The notes below the pieces were generated by a model, which ran no database searches, was not told the origin of the DNA, and saw nothing but the letters and a program-made list of their open reading frames with translations. DNA of 64,000 bases from Pseudogulbenkiania sp. MAI-1 (GTDB lineage: Bacteria; Pseudomonadota; Gammaproteobacteria; Burkholderiales; Chromobacteriaceae): assembly GCF_000527175.1 (NCBI RefSeq), contig NZ_AZUR01000001.1:519501-583500 (forward strand), in the 5' to 3' direction. This document shows positions 41,529 to 50,160 of this stretch, in pieces. Position numbers and translations under genes: made by a program. The first letter of the stretch is position 1; each line of letters starts with the position of its first letter.

Positions 41529-42719
41529 GTGACGGTGACAAAGATATCGCTTTCAGGGCTAAGCGGATTACGCGAGCTGCCGCCGCTGTCGCTTTACATC
41601 CACTTCCCCTGGTGTGTGCGGAAGTGCCCGTACTGCGACTTCAACTCGCACGAAGCCAGGAACGGCTTCGACGAAGACGCCTACGTCGCGGCGCTGCTCA
41701 CCGACCTCGAACTGGCGCTGCCGGCGGTGTGGGGGAGGCCGGTGCACACCATCTTCATGGGCGGCGGCACGCCGAGCCTGTTCTCGGCCAAGGCGATGGA
41801 CACGCTGCTGGCCGGCATCCGCGCCCGCGTGCGGCTCTACCCGGATGCCGAGATCACCATGGAAGCCAATCCCGGCACCTTCGAATCGGACAAGTTCAAG
41901 GGTTTCCGCGAGGCCGGTATCAACCGCTTGTCGATCGGCATCCAGAGCTTCGACCCGGCGCATCTGAAGGCGCTCGGGCGCATCCACGACGGCGACGAGG
42001 CGCGCCGCGCGGTCGATATCGCGCTGACGCACTTCGACAACGTCAACCTCGACCTGATGTACGCGCTGCCCGGTCAGAGCCTGGAGCAGGCGCTGACGGA
42101 TATGGGCACCGCATTGTCGTTTGGCGTCACGCACATTTCGGCATATCACCTGACTATCGAACCCAACACGCTGTTCGCACGCTACCTGCCGCCAAAACTA
42201 CCGGACGACGAACTATCGGCCGACATGCAGGAAGCGCTGGAAGCGCGCCTGGCCGAGGCCGGCTTTGGCCACTACGAAACCTCGGCCTTCGCGCAGCCCG
42301 GGCGCGAGTGCCGGCACAATCTGAATTACTGGCAGTTCGGCGACTACCTCGGCATCGGCGCCGGCGCGCATGCCAAGATCAGCGCCCACGACGGCATCGT
42401 GCGCGAGATGCGCTACAAGCAGCCGGCGGCCTACCTCAAGGCGGTGGCCGAGGGCCAGCCGGCGCAGAGCCGCGAGCGCATCGCCCGCGCCGACCTGCCG
42501 TTCGAGTTCATGATGAACCTGCTGCGCCTGACCGACGGTTTCGAGCTGCGCCTGTTCGCCGAGCGCACCGGTCTGCCGCTGACGCACATCCAGCGCGAGC
42601 TGGCCGAGGCCGAGGCGCAGGGCCTGATCGAACGCGATCTGACCACGCTCAAGCCGACGCTGAAAGGCCAGCGTTTCCTCAACGACCTGTTAACCCTGTT
42701 TCTGAAAGAAGGAGAATAA
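41529..42719 (+). CDS. hemW: Radical SAM heme chaperone HemW
   Basis: 396 residues from a GTG with GAGGAG upstream. The radical-SAM cluster motif CVRKCPYC (CxxxCxxC) sits in SLYIHFPWCVRKCPYCDFNS. Others: FMGGGTPSLF, EANPGTFE, RLSIGIQSF, YALPGQSLEQAL and the HNLNYWQFGDYLGIGAGAH segment typical of HemW rather than HemN. It inserts heme into target enzymes, probably respiratory ones. A direct repeat ACAGTACAGACAGTAC lies just upstream in the rdgB-hemW gap. ridA starts 2 nt after its stop. Confidence 0.95.
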   Translation: MTVTKISLSGLSGLRELPPLSLYIHFPWCVRKCPYCDFNSHEARNGFDEDAYVAALLTDLELALPAVWGRPVHTIFMGGGTPSLFSAKAMDTLLAGIRARVRLYPDAEITMEANPGTFESDKFKGFREAGINRLSIGIQSFDPAHLKALGRIHDGDEARRAVDIALTHFDNVNLDLMYALPGQSLEQALTDMGTALSFGVTHISAYHLTIEPNTLFARYLPPKLPDDELSADMQEALEARLAEAGFGHYETSAFAQPGRECRHNLNYWQFGDYLGIGAGAHAKISAHDGIVREMRYKQPAAYLKAVAEGQPAQSRERIARADLPFEFMMNLLRLTDGFELRLFAERTGLPLTHIQRELAEAEAQGLIERDLTTLKPTLKGQRFLNDLLTLFLKEGE

Positions 42720-42721
42720 GC

Positions 42722-43105
42722 ATGGCCAAAGAAATCATCCACACCGACAACGCCCCGGCCGCCATCGGCGCCTACTCGCAGGCCGTCAAGGCCGGCAACA
42801 CCGTCTACCTGTCGGGCCAGATCCCGCTCGACCCGGCCACCATGACCGTGGTGGAAGGCGGCTTCGCCGCCGAGGCCCACCAGGTGTTCAAGAACCTGAA
42901 GGCCGTCTGCGAAGCCGCCGGCGGTTCGCTCGACCAGATCGTCAAGCTCAACGCCTACCTGACCGACCTGTCCAACTTCGCCGTTTTCAACGAAGTGATG
43001 GGCCAGTACATGAGCCAGCCGTTCCCGGCGCGTGCCGCCATCGGTGTGGCCAGCCTGCCCAAGGGCGTGCAGGTGGAAGCCGACGCGGTGCTGGTGCTGG
43101 AATAA
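42722..43105 (+). CDS. ridA: 2-iminobutanoate/2-iminopropanoate deaminase
   Basis: 127 residues. YjgF/YER057c/UK114 family: PAAIGAYSQAVKAGNTVYLS near the start, the Arg-containing PFPARAAIGVASLPKGVQVE and the final EADAVLVLE. It hydrolyses reactive enamine/imine products of PLP enzymes such as threonine dehydratase. Very short gap (2 nt) to hemW gives an operon. Followed by a strong terminator. Confidence 0.96.
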   Translation: MAKEIIHTDNAPAAIGAYSQAVKAGNTVYLSGQIPLDPATMTVVEGGFAAEAHQVFKNLKAVCEAAGGSLDQIVKLNAYLTDLSNFAVFNEVMGQYMSQPFPARAAIGVASLPKGVQVEADAVLVLE

Positions 43106-43126
43106 ACGCCTGCCGGATTGGCAGTC

Positions 43127-43155
43127 AAAGCGGCCCTGGTGGCCGCTTTTTCTTT
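43127..43155 (+). terminator. Intrinsic terminator of hemW-ridA
   Basis: AAAGCGGCC (43127-43135) / GGCCGCTTT (43141-43149), loop CTGGT, followed by TTTCTTTG. Confidence 0.88.
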
Positions 43156-43177
43156 GTATTCGGCCAACCTTGGCACG

Positions 43178-43203
43178 TAAAAAAGGCACCGCGCGGGTGC
43201 CTT
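43178..43203 (-). terminator. Intrinsic terminator of sstT
   Basis: AAGGCACC (43183-43190) / GGTGCCTT (43196-43203). On the - strand it runs into six T. Lies 20 nt past the sstT stop and back to back with the ridA terminator. Confidence 0.82.
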
Positions 43204-43222
43204 CGGGGAAAAGCCGCGGCGC

Positions 43223-44473
43223 TCAAGCCTCGTTGCTGGCCAGCTCCGGCGCGCGGTCGGCCACGTCGCCGGCTGCCAGGCAGGCCGCGGCGGTGAACAG
43301 CACGTCGGTGGAACTGTTGAGCGCGGTTTCGGCGGAATCCTGCACCACGCCGATGATGAAGCCGACCGCCACCACCTGCATCGCCACATCGTTGGAAATA
43401 CCGAACAGGCTGCACGCCATCGGGATCAGCAGCAGCGAACCGCCCGCCACCCCGGAGGCACCGCAGGCCGCGATGGTGGAGACCACCGACAGCAGCAGCG
43501 CGGTGGGCAGATCCACGGCGATGCCGAGGGTGTGCACCGCCGCCAGGCTCAGCACCGAGATGGTGATCGCTGCGCCGGCCATGTTGATGGTCGCACCCAG
43601 CGGGATCGACACCGAGTAGGTATCCTCGTTGAGGCCCAGCTTCTTGCACAGGTTCATGTTGACCGGGATGTTGGCCGCCGAACTGCGCGTGAAGAAGGCG
43701 GTGACGCCGCTTTCGCGCAGACAGGTGAACACCAGCGGGAACGGGTTGCGGCGGATGGTCAGCGCCACGATCAGCGGGTTCACCACCAGCGCGATGAACA
43801 GCATGGCGCCCACCAGCACCAGCAGCAGCCGGCTGTAGCCCAAGAGCGCGCCGAAACCGGTGCTGGCGATGCTGTCGGCCACCAGGCCGAACACGCCGAC
43901 CGGGGCGAAGCGGATGATCACCTGCACGATGCGCGATACCGCGTTGGCGACCTCGTCCAGCATCTGCTTGGTGCTGTCGCTGGCATGGTTCAGCGCCATG
44001 CCAAGCGCCACCGCCCAGCTCAGGATGCCGATGTAGTTGGCGCTGGCGATGGCGTTGACCGGGTTGTCGACGATCTGGAACACCAGGTTGTTGATCACCT
44101 CGCCGATGCCGCCCGGCGGCGTGGTGCCGCTGGCCGCCGCCGCCAGGGTCAATTGGGTCGGAAACAGGAAGCTCGCCACCACGCCAGTCAGCGCAGCGAG
44201 GAAAGTGCCGGCCAGATACAAGGTCAGCACCGGGCGCATATTGGTCTCTACCCCCTGTTTCTTGCCGGCGATGGCGCTGGCCACCAGCACGAAAACCAGT
44301 AAGGGGGCGACTGCCTTCAGTGCCTTGACGAACAGGCTGCCGAGGAAGGTCACGGACTTGGCCGCGTCCGGCGAGACCATGGCCAGCGCCATGCCGGCCA
44401 GCATGCTGAGGAGGATCTGCAGCACGATGCTGCCGTTCATGATCCGGCTGAAGATGGAAGGTTTCTGCTGCAT
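43223..44473 (-). CDS. sstT: Sodium:serine/threonine symporter
   Basis: 416 residues from the ATG at 44473. DAACS (SLC1-like) transporter with eight helices and two re-entrant hairpins. Signatures: SGTTPPGGIGEVINNLVFQI, TRSSAANIPVNMNLCKKLGL (serine-rich HP1), ATINMAGAAITISVLSLAA (NMDGT equivalent is NMAGA) and GGSLLLIPMACSLFGI (HP2). Closest to SstT, which imports serine and threonine with Na+. The open frame runs 22 codons upstream without similarity. Convergent with ridA. Confidence 0.93.
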   Translation of the reverse strand: MQQKPSIFSRIMNGSIVLQILLSMLAGMALAMVSPDAAKSVTFLGSLFVKALKAVAPLLVFVLVASAIAGKKQGVETNMRPVLTLYLAGTFLAALTGVVASFLFPTQLTLAAAASGTTPPGGIGEVINNLVFQIVDNPVNAIASANYIGILSWAVALGMALNHASDSTKQMLDEVANAVSRIVQVIIRFAPVGVFGLVADSIASTGFGALLGYSRLLLVLVGAMLFIALVVNPLIVALTIRRNPFPLVFTCLRESGVTAFFTRSSAANIPVNMNLCKKLGLNEDTYSVSIPLGATINMAGAAITISVLSLAAVHTLGIAVDLPTALLLSVVSTIAACGASGVAGGSLLLIPMACSLFGISNDVAMQVVAVGFIIGVVQDSAETALNSSTDVLFTAAACLAAGDVADRAPELASNEA

Positions 44474-44818
44474 GAGGTCCCCCTGACGCAGATCGTGGGT
44501 TGGGAAGAGTGAACCGGAGGCCGGCAGCGTTCGTGGCACTGTCGCCTGGCGGTCGGTTTGTCGATGTCATCGACATTAACGTAGTGAAAGACACGCCGTT
44601 TCCTGGGAAGAACCAATGGAAAAGAAGCGGATCAGCGGCGCATCATAACAAATTCCACTGCCAAGAAAAAATACAATATCCCGGATGGAGCGCGGCGCGT
44701 GGAAGCATTGCCACACCGGGGCGAGACCAAGAACAATCTGTTCAGCCGCGCCGCCTGTCGCGGCAGGAGGAGCTGTGGCCTAATCGGGCGTTTTCCTTGT
44801 CCGTCATGAGGAGCCGTG
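44474..44818. promoter_or_regulatory. Divergent sstT / PhzF-like intergenic region with a 17-bp palindrome
   Basis: 345 nt without a gene. TGTCGATG-T-CATCGACA at 44559-44575 is a perfect 17-bp palindrome about 85 nt upstream of sstT and 245 nt upstream of the PhzF-like gene; it looks like an operator for a dimeric regulator. A second AT-rich patch lies at about 44645-44690 (AAGAAAAAATACAATATC). Confidence 0.5.
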
Positions 44819-45664
44819 ATGCGTTCGTTCCCCTTCCAACTCGTCAACGTGTTCGCCGAAAGCCACTTCGGCGGCAACCCGCTCGCGGTATTCCCCGATG
44901 CCGAAGGCCTCGGCGACGACACCATGCAGGCCATCGCGCGCCAGTTCAACCTGTCGGAAACGGTGTTCCTGTCTCCGGCGCGAGAGGCGGCGGCACGGTT
45001 GCGCATCTTTACCCCGAGTTACGAACTGCCGTTTGCCGGCCACCCTACGCTGGGCAGCGCCGCCGTCCTGCACCGGCTGGGGAGGGCGGGGGACGACTTC
45101 GTGCTGGCAACCCAGGCCGGTCCGATTCCGCTGACGCACCGCGACGGCCTGTTCACGCTGCAGGCCAACGCCGCTACGGTGCGGCCGTCCGGGCTCGGCC
45201 TGACCGACACTGCCGAAATGCTCGGCCTCTCCGCCGCCGACATCGTCGCCGCGCCGGAATGGGTCAACACCGGCACGGAGCAACTGCTGGTGCGCATCGC
45301 CAGCCGCGAGGCGGTGCTGGCCGCACGGCCCGATCCCTTGCTGTTCATGCAACGCGCCACGCTTCATCCCGGCCGCAGCATCGCCTACCTGTGGCACGAA
45401 GAGAACAACGTCGCCACGGTGCGGCTGTTCTTCGAGCAGCACGGCGCGGTGATCGAAGACCCCGGCACCGGCTCGGCCTGCGCCAATCTCGGCGGCTGGT
45501 GCGCGCTGAACGGCCGCCGCTCGCTGACCTGGCGCGTGGAGCAGGGCCACGCCATCGACCGCCTCAACGTACTGGCGCTGTCGGTCGATGCGGCCGGCAC
45601 GGTGAGCGTGGGCGGGCGTATCATTTTTGTCGGTTCCGGCGTGTTCGAACTGCCCGATTCTTGA
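44819..45664 (+). CDS. PhzF family epimerase/isomerase
   Basis: 281 residues. PhzF fold (two diaminopimelate-epimerase-like halves): FQLVNVFAESHFGGNPLAVF, then NLSETVFL with the conserved Glu, TPSYELPFAGHPTLGSA, and in the second half IEDPGTGSACANLGGW. PhzF itself isomerises DHHA in phenazine synthesis, but most family members outside phz clusters have unknown substrates, and no phz genes are nearby. GAGGAG five nt before the ATG at 44819. A GTG one codon up is possible. Confidence 0.87.
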   Translation: MRSFPFQLVNVFAESHFGGNPLAVFPDAEGLGDDTMQAIARQFNLSETVFLSPAREAAARLRIFTPSYELPFAGHPTLGSAAVLHRLGRAGDDFVLATQAGPIPLTHRDGLFTLQANAATVRPSGLGLTDTAEMLGLSAADIVAAPEWVNTGTEQLLVRIASREAVLAARPDPLLFMQRATLHPGRSIAYLWHEENNVATVRLFFEQHGAVIEDPGTGSACANLGGWCALNGRRSLTWRVEQGHAIDRLNVLALSVDAAGTVSVGGRIIFVGSGVFELPDS

Positions 45665-45748
45665 CGGCTGCCCGGCGCGCAGGCATTCTCGAGCCACGGC
45701 TCCAAACCAACGTTTAAATAGTGGGCTGACACGAGGAGAGGAACAATC

Positions 45749-46183
45749 ATGAAACGTGTTGCGAAATGGGCGCTGCTGGCCCTGTCTGGCGGCCTGCTGG
45801 CCCAGTCGGTGCTGGCGCAGGGTGCCGCCGGCACCTGGAAGACCATCGACGACGAAACCAAGCAGGCCAAGGCGCTGGTGCAGATCAGCGAAGGGGCGGA
45901 CGGCCAGCTCTCGGGCAAGATCGTCAAGCTGTTCAGCAAGCCCGATGCCGTGTGCGAGAAGTGCGACGGCGCCAACAAGGGCAAGCCGGTCAACGGCCTG
46001 ACCATCCTCTGGGGGCTGAAGAAGGATGGCGAGGGCTGGAACGGCGGCGAGATCCTCGATCCCAAGTCCGGCAAGGTCTATAGCGCCAAGATGAAACTGG
46101 TCGACGGCGGCAACAAGCTCGAAGTACGCGGCTTCCTCGGCGTGGCGCTGCTGGGGCGGACGCAGGTGTGGGAGCGCCAGTAA
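45749..46183 (+). CDS. DUF2147 family secreted protein
   Basis: 144 residues. Sec signal peptide about 1-23 (MKRVAKWALLALSGGLLAQS, cleavage after VLA). Mature DUF2147 domain: GTWKTIDDETKQAKALVQIS, the CEKCDG pair of cysteines, NGLTILWGLKKDGEGWNGGE, ILDPKSGKVYSAKMKLVDGG and the C-terminal LGRTQVWERQ. A lipocalin-like small beta-barrel in the periplasm or envelope; function unknown. GAGGAGAGG precedes the ATG. A terminator follows, and recG begins only 81 nt after its stop. Confidence 0.9.
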   Translation: MKRVAKWALLALSGGLLAQSVLAQGAAGTWKTIDDETKQAKALVQISEGADGQLSGKIVKLFSKPDAVCEKCDGANKGKPVNGLTILWGLKKDGEGWNGGEILDPKSGKVYSAKMKLVDGGNKLEVRGFLGVALLGRTQVWERQ

Positions 46184-46205
46184 GGCGCTACTCCACCGCG
46201 TAGCG

Positions 46206-46247
46206 ATGGCGGATGACACCGTGGTGTCTTCCGCCATTTTGTTTTTC
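46206..46247 (+). terminator. Intrinsic terminator of the DUF2147 gene
   Basis: ATGGCGGA (46206-46213) / TCCGCCAT (46230-46237), with inner ACACC/GGTGT arms, followed by TTTGTTTTTC. Ends about 18 nt before the recG start. Confidence 0.78.
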
Positions 46248-46264
46248 GGTACAATCGGCCGGTG

Positions 46265-48313
46265 ATGAGCATCGTTCCCGATATCGCCAGCCAGCCGCCC
46301 GCCGTGGCGCCCGCCACCGCCAAGCGGCTGGAAAAGCTCGGCATCCGCCGCCGTTTCGACCTCATCCTGCACCTGCCGCTGCGCTACGAGGACGAAACCC
46401 ACCTCTATCCGATCGCCCAGGCGCCGTACGGCCAGCCGGCGCTGGTCGAGGGCGAGGTCGTCGCGCAGGAAGTGCAGTATCGTCCGCGCAAGCAACTGCT
46501 GGTGCAGCTCGAGGACAAGAGCGGCGCGCTGATGCTGCGCTTCATCCATTTCTACCCCAACCATCTCAAGCAGCTGGCGCAGGGCAAGCGCGTGCGCGCG
46601 CTGGGCGAGGTGCGGCGCGGCTTCCACGGTGACGAGATGGTGCACCCGAAGATCCGCGAAGTGCTGGAAGGCGATCCGCTGGCCGACAGCCTGACCCCGG
46701 TCTACCCCACCGTCAACGGACTGACCCAGCCGGTACTGCGCCGGCTGATCCACGCCGAGCTGAAGGCGCAAGCCCTCGCCGAAACCCTGCCGGAAGCGGT
46801 GCGCCAGCGGCTCGGGCTGGTGCCGTTCGCCGACTCCATCCGTCTGCTGCACGCCCCGACGCCGGAATACTCGGCCACCCAGCTCGCCGACCCGGCGCTG
46901 CCGGCCTGGCAGCGCCTGAAGTTCGACGAGCTGCTGGCGCAGCAGCTGTCGATGCGGCTGGCCTACCGCGCGCGGCGCCAGGGCCGGGCACCGGTGATCG
47001 CCGGCGACGGCCGGCTGCGCGCCGCGCTGACCGCCAGCCTGCCGTTCGCCTTGACCGCGGCGCAGCAGAAGGTGCTGGGCGAGATTCATGCCGACCTGGC
47101 GCAGGCGCACCCCATGCACCGCCTGCTGCAAGGCGACGTCGGCAGCGGCAAGACCGTGGTCGCGGCGCTGAGCGCGCTGGCGGCGATCGAGGCCGGTTTC
47201 CAGGTGGCGCTGATGGCGCCGACTGAAATCCTGGCAGAACAGCACCACCTCAAGCTCGCCGCCTGGCTGGAGCCGCTCGGTATTCCGGTGGCCTGGCTCA
47301 GCGGCTCGCTGCGCAAGAAGCAGAAGGCGGCGGCGCTGGAGCTGGTCGCCAGCGGGCAGGCACGGCTGGTGATTGGCACCCACGCGCTGTTCCAGGACGA
47401 GGTGGTGTTCGACAACCTCGGCCTGTCCATCGTCGACGAGCAGCACCGCTTCGGCGTCGGGCAGCGCCTGGCGCTGCAGGGCAAGGGCGGCGAGCCGCAC
47501 CAGCTGATGATGTCCGCCACGCCGATCCCGCGCACCCTGGCGATGAGCTTCTACGCCGACCTCGACGTCTCGGTGATCGACGAACTGCCGCCGGGGCGTA
47601 CCCCCATCGTCACCAAGCTCATCAACAGCGCGCGCCGCGACGAAGTGGTGGCCTACGTCGACCGCACCTGCGCCGGCGGCCAGCAGGCCTACTGGGTGTG
47701 CCCGCTGATCGAGGAATCGGAAACGCTGCAGCTGCAGACCGCGGTCGATACGCATGCCCAGTTGGCCGAAGACCTGCCGCAGTGGCGCGTCGGTCTGGTG
47801 CACGGACGCATGAAAGCGTCGGAAAAGGCCGAAGTGATGGCCGCGTTCGCCGCCAACGAACTGCAGCTGCTGGTGGCGACCACGGTGATCGAGGTCGGTG
47901 TCGACGTCCCCAACGCCAGCCTGATGGTGATCGAGCACGCCGAGCGCATGGGGCTCGCGCAACTGCACCAGTTGCGCGGCCGGGTCGGACGCGGTGCCGC
48001 CAAGAGCGCCTGCGTCCTGATGTTCGACACCCCGCTGTCGGAACTGGCCAAGGCGCGCCTCAAGGTGATCTATGAAAACACCGACGGCTTCGAAATCGCG
48101 CGCCAGGACCTCAATATCCGTGGCCCCGGCGAATTCCTCGGCGCGCGTCAGAGCGGCCTGCCGATGCTGCGCTTCGCCAACCTGGAAGAAGACATTGCCT
48201 TGCTGGAGGCTGCCAAGGAGTTGGCGCCCGACATGCTCAAACGCTGGCCGAACGAAGCGGCCGCCCACCTCACGCGCTGGCTGGCCGGGCGCGAGCATTT
48301 CCTCAAAGCATGA
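46265..48313 (+). CDS. recG: ATP-dependent DNA helicase RecG
   Basis: 682 residues. N-terminal wedge/OB domain (about 1-240); superfamily 2 helicase core: Walker A in LLQGDVGSGKTVVAALSALA, MAPTEILAEQHH (Ia), DEQHRFGV (II), MMSATPIPRTLAMSFYADLD (III), VHGRMKASEKAEVM (IV), LLVATTVIEVGVDVPNASLM (V) and QLHQLRGRVGRG (VI). C-terminal LNIRGPGEFLGARQSG is the RecG wedge-linked TRG region. It regresses stalled replication forks and branch-migrates Holliday junctions. The start is uncertain between GTG 46262 and ATG 46265, with no good ribosome binding site. Terminator immediately downstream. Confidence 0.97.
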   Translation: MSIVPDIASQPPAVAPATAKRLEKLGIRRRFDLILHLPLRYEDETHLYPIAQAPYGQPALVEGEVVAQEVQYRPRKQLLVQLEDKSGALMLRFIHFYPNHLKQLAQGKRVRALGEVRRGFHGDEMVHPKIREVLEGDPLADSLTPVYPTVNGLTQPVLRRLIHAELKAQALAETLPEAVRQRLGLVPFADSIRLLHAPTPEYSATQLADPALPAWQRLKFDELLAQQLSMRLAYRARRQGRAPVIAGDGRLRAALTASLPFALTAAQQKVLGEIHADLAQAHPMHRLLQGDVGSGKTVVAALSALAAIEAGFQVALMAPTEILAEQHHLKLAAWLEPLGIPVAWLSGSLRKKQKAAALELVASGQARLVIGTHALFQDEVVFDNLGLSIVDEQHRFGVGQRLALQGKGGEPHQLMMSATPIPRTLAMSFYADLDVSVIDELPPGRTPIVTKLINSARRDEVVAYVDRTCAGGQQAYWVCPLIEESETLQLQTAVDTHAQLAEDLPQWRVGLVHGRMKASEKAEVMAAFAANELQLLVATTVIEVGVDVPNASLMVIEHAERMGLAQLHQLRGRVGRGAAKSACVLMFDTPLSELAKARLKVIYENTDGFEIARQDLNIRGPGEFLGARQSGLPMLRFANLEEDIALLEAAKELAPDMLKRWPNEAAAHLTRWLAGREHFLKA

Positions 48314-48315
48314 AA

Positions 48316-48348
48316 AAGGGCCGCATGAAGCGGCCCTTGTCTTGTCTC
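48316..48348 (+). terminator. Intrinsic terminator of recG
   Basis: AAGGGCCGC (48316-48324) / GCGGCCCTT (48330-48338), loop ATGAA, followed by GTCTTGTCTC. Lies 2 nt past the recG stop. Confidence 0.78.
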
Positions 48349-48483
48349 ATTGAAGTATCGGGAGTTGGTGAAGAAATCGTTGCGAGCGTCCTCAGGCCGG
48401 TTTGAGAAGCACAGCCGTACAAGTGGTACGGCGAGCATCACAGAACCGGGATGGGGACGCGCAGCAGATTTATTCCCAAGTTC

Positions 48484-49944
48484 TCAGCCGAACAGCTGCA
48501 CGCCGAGGTAATACAGCCCGATGGTCATGCCCATGCACACCGGCAGCGTCAGCACCCAGGTCATGATGATGCTCTTCAGCGTCGACAGCTGCAGCCCCGA
48601 GCGGCCGACCACCATGGTGCCCGCCACCGCGCTCGACAGCACCTGTGTGGTCGACACTGGCGCGCCGATGAAGCTGGCCAGCCCGATGGAAATCCCGGCC
48701 ATGGTTTGTGCCGCCATGCCCTGCGAATAGGTCATGTCCTTCTTGCCGATCTTTTCGCCGACCGTGAGTGCCACGCGCTTCCAGCCCACCATGGTGCCGA
48801 TGCCGATCGACAGCGCCACGGCGGCGATCACCCACAGCGGGGCATACTCGGTGGTGGCGGTCAGGTCACGCTGGATACCCTTGAGCTGTTTCTTCTCCAC
48901 GTCGCCGATGCTGCCGATCTTGGAAATCTTCTTGGCGCTGTCGGCCAGGCAGATCAGCTGGGTACGCACCGCCCAGCGGCGGCTCTCCGGCAACTGCTGA
49001 TAGCTCTTCGACTCCCCGATCGCCGACAGCAGGTCGGCGGCATACTGCTGCGTGGCCGACGGGCTGCAGCTGAACGCCGGGGCCGGTTTGCTCGGCGCCG
49101 GGTATTGCGCCAGGATCGCCGCCTCGTTGCGCTGATACAGCTCCTTCAGCTGCAGCGCGGCGATCTTGGTATGCTCGATCTGGATCGGGTCGCTGTCCAG
49201 GTTCACCACGAACTGCCCCGGCACGATGCCGATCAGCACCAGCATCACCAGCCCGACGCCTTTCTGGCCGTCGTTGGAACCGTGCGAGAAGCTCATCCCC
49301 AGCGACGACACGATCAGCATGAAACGCGCCCAGAACGGCGGGTGCTTGCGCCCCTCGATCTGCTGGCGCTGGTACGGGCTCTTGTGGATGTTGCTGCGCG
49401 GCCGCCACTTCATCAGCACGAGCAGCATCAGCCCGGCGAGACCCGCGCCGAACAGCGGCGAGAACAGCAGCGACAGGCCGACGTCAATGGCCTTGCTCCA
49501 GTTGATACCGGTGCTGACGTTGGTGCCGTTGATCAGCGAATTGCCGACGCCGACGCCGAGGATCGAACCGATCAGCGTGTGGCTGCTCGACGACGGGATC
49601 CCGAAGTACCAAGTACCGAGGTTCCAGATGATGGCCGAGGTCAACAGCGCGAACACCATCACCATGCCGCGGCTGGAATTGACCGCCACCAGCAGGTCCA
49701 CCGGCAGCAGGTTGACGATGGCGTAGGCCACCGCCAGGCCGCCCGCGAACACCCCGAGAAAGTTGAAGATCCCCGACAGCAGTACCGCCGCCTGAGGTTT
49801 CATCGACTGCGTGTAGATGACCGTGGCCACGGCGTTGGCGGTATCGTGGAAGCCGTTGATGAACTCGAACGCCAGCACGAAGCCCAGCGACAGGATCAGG
49901 GTCAGCGCCACATGGGTTTCCAGCCCTGAAAGAATGTCCAGCAT
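48484..49944 (-). CDS. pit: Inorganic phosphate transporter, Pit family
   Basis: 486 residues with about ten membrane helices. Duplicated PHO4 motifs: FEFINGFHDTANAVATVIYT in the N-terminal half and ASFIGAPVSTTQVLSSAVAG in the C-terminal half, plus GTWYFGIPSSSSHTLIGSIL and SSLGMSFSHGSNDGQKGVGL. A large hydrophilic loop of about 110 residues (SDPIQIEHTK to ATTEYAP) separates the halves, as in E. coli PitA. Low-affinity, metal-phosphate/H+ symport. Sits downstream of pstB on the same strand, separated by a terminator. A GCCGTAC/GTACGGC stem at 48414-48432 may mark its end. Confidence 0.94.
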   Translation of the reverse strand: MLDILSGLETHVALTLILSLGFVLAFEFINGFHDTANAVATVIYTQSMKPQAAVLLSGIFNFLGVFAGGLAVAYAIVNLLPVDLLVAVNSSRGMVMVFALLTSAIIWNLGTWYFGIPSSSSHTLIGSILGVGVGNSLINGTNVSTGINWSKAIDVGLSLLFSPLFGAGLAGLMLLVLMKWRPRSNIHKSPYQRQQIEGRKHPPFWARFMLIVSSLGMSFSHGSNDGQKGVGLVMLVLIGIVPGQFVVNLDSDPIQIEHTKIAALQLKELYQRNEAAILAQYPAPSKPAPAFSCSPSATQQYAADLLSAIGESKSYQQLPESRRWAVRTQLICLADSAKKISKIGSIGDVEKKQLKGIQRDLTATTEYAPLWVIAAVALSIGIGTMVGWKRVALTVGEKIGKKDMTYSQGMAAQTMAGISIGLASFIGAPVSTTQVLSSAVAGTMVVGRSGLQLSTLKSIIMTWVLTLPVCMGMTIGLYYLGVQLFG

Positions 49945-50103
49945 GATAAGTTACAAAAAGATGAAAGAAGGGCGGGATTGTTGGCGCTGGGAGGGGGAAC
50001 GTCAAGTTTTTCACATCAGGTGTGGCAAGCGCCTCAGAACTCACGATGGCCGACTTGACGTTGGCCAAACCAGCAAGGTGTCATAGCGTCGCGGATGGGG
50101 CCA

Positions 50104-50134
50104 TAAAAGCACACGCCCCTGCAGGGCAGGGGCG
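50104..50134 (-). terminator. Intrinsic terminator of pstSCAB
   Basis: CGCCCCTGC (50114-50122) / GCAGGGGCG (50126-50134), three-nt loop. On the - strand it is followed by TGTGCTTTTATGG. Lies about 27 nt past the pstB stop. Confidence 0.75.
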
Positions 50135-50160
50135 CGATACACGGCGGGAACCGTGGGCGA

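Noticed and set aside
41425..41532. 35-codon frame between rdgB and hemW whose stop overlaps the hemW GTG
   Set aside because: No ribosome binding site, and the peptide is charged and repetitive around a direct repeat; more likely spacer.
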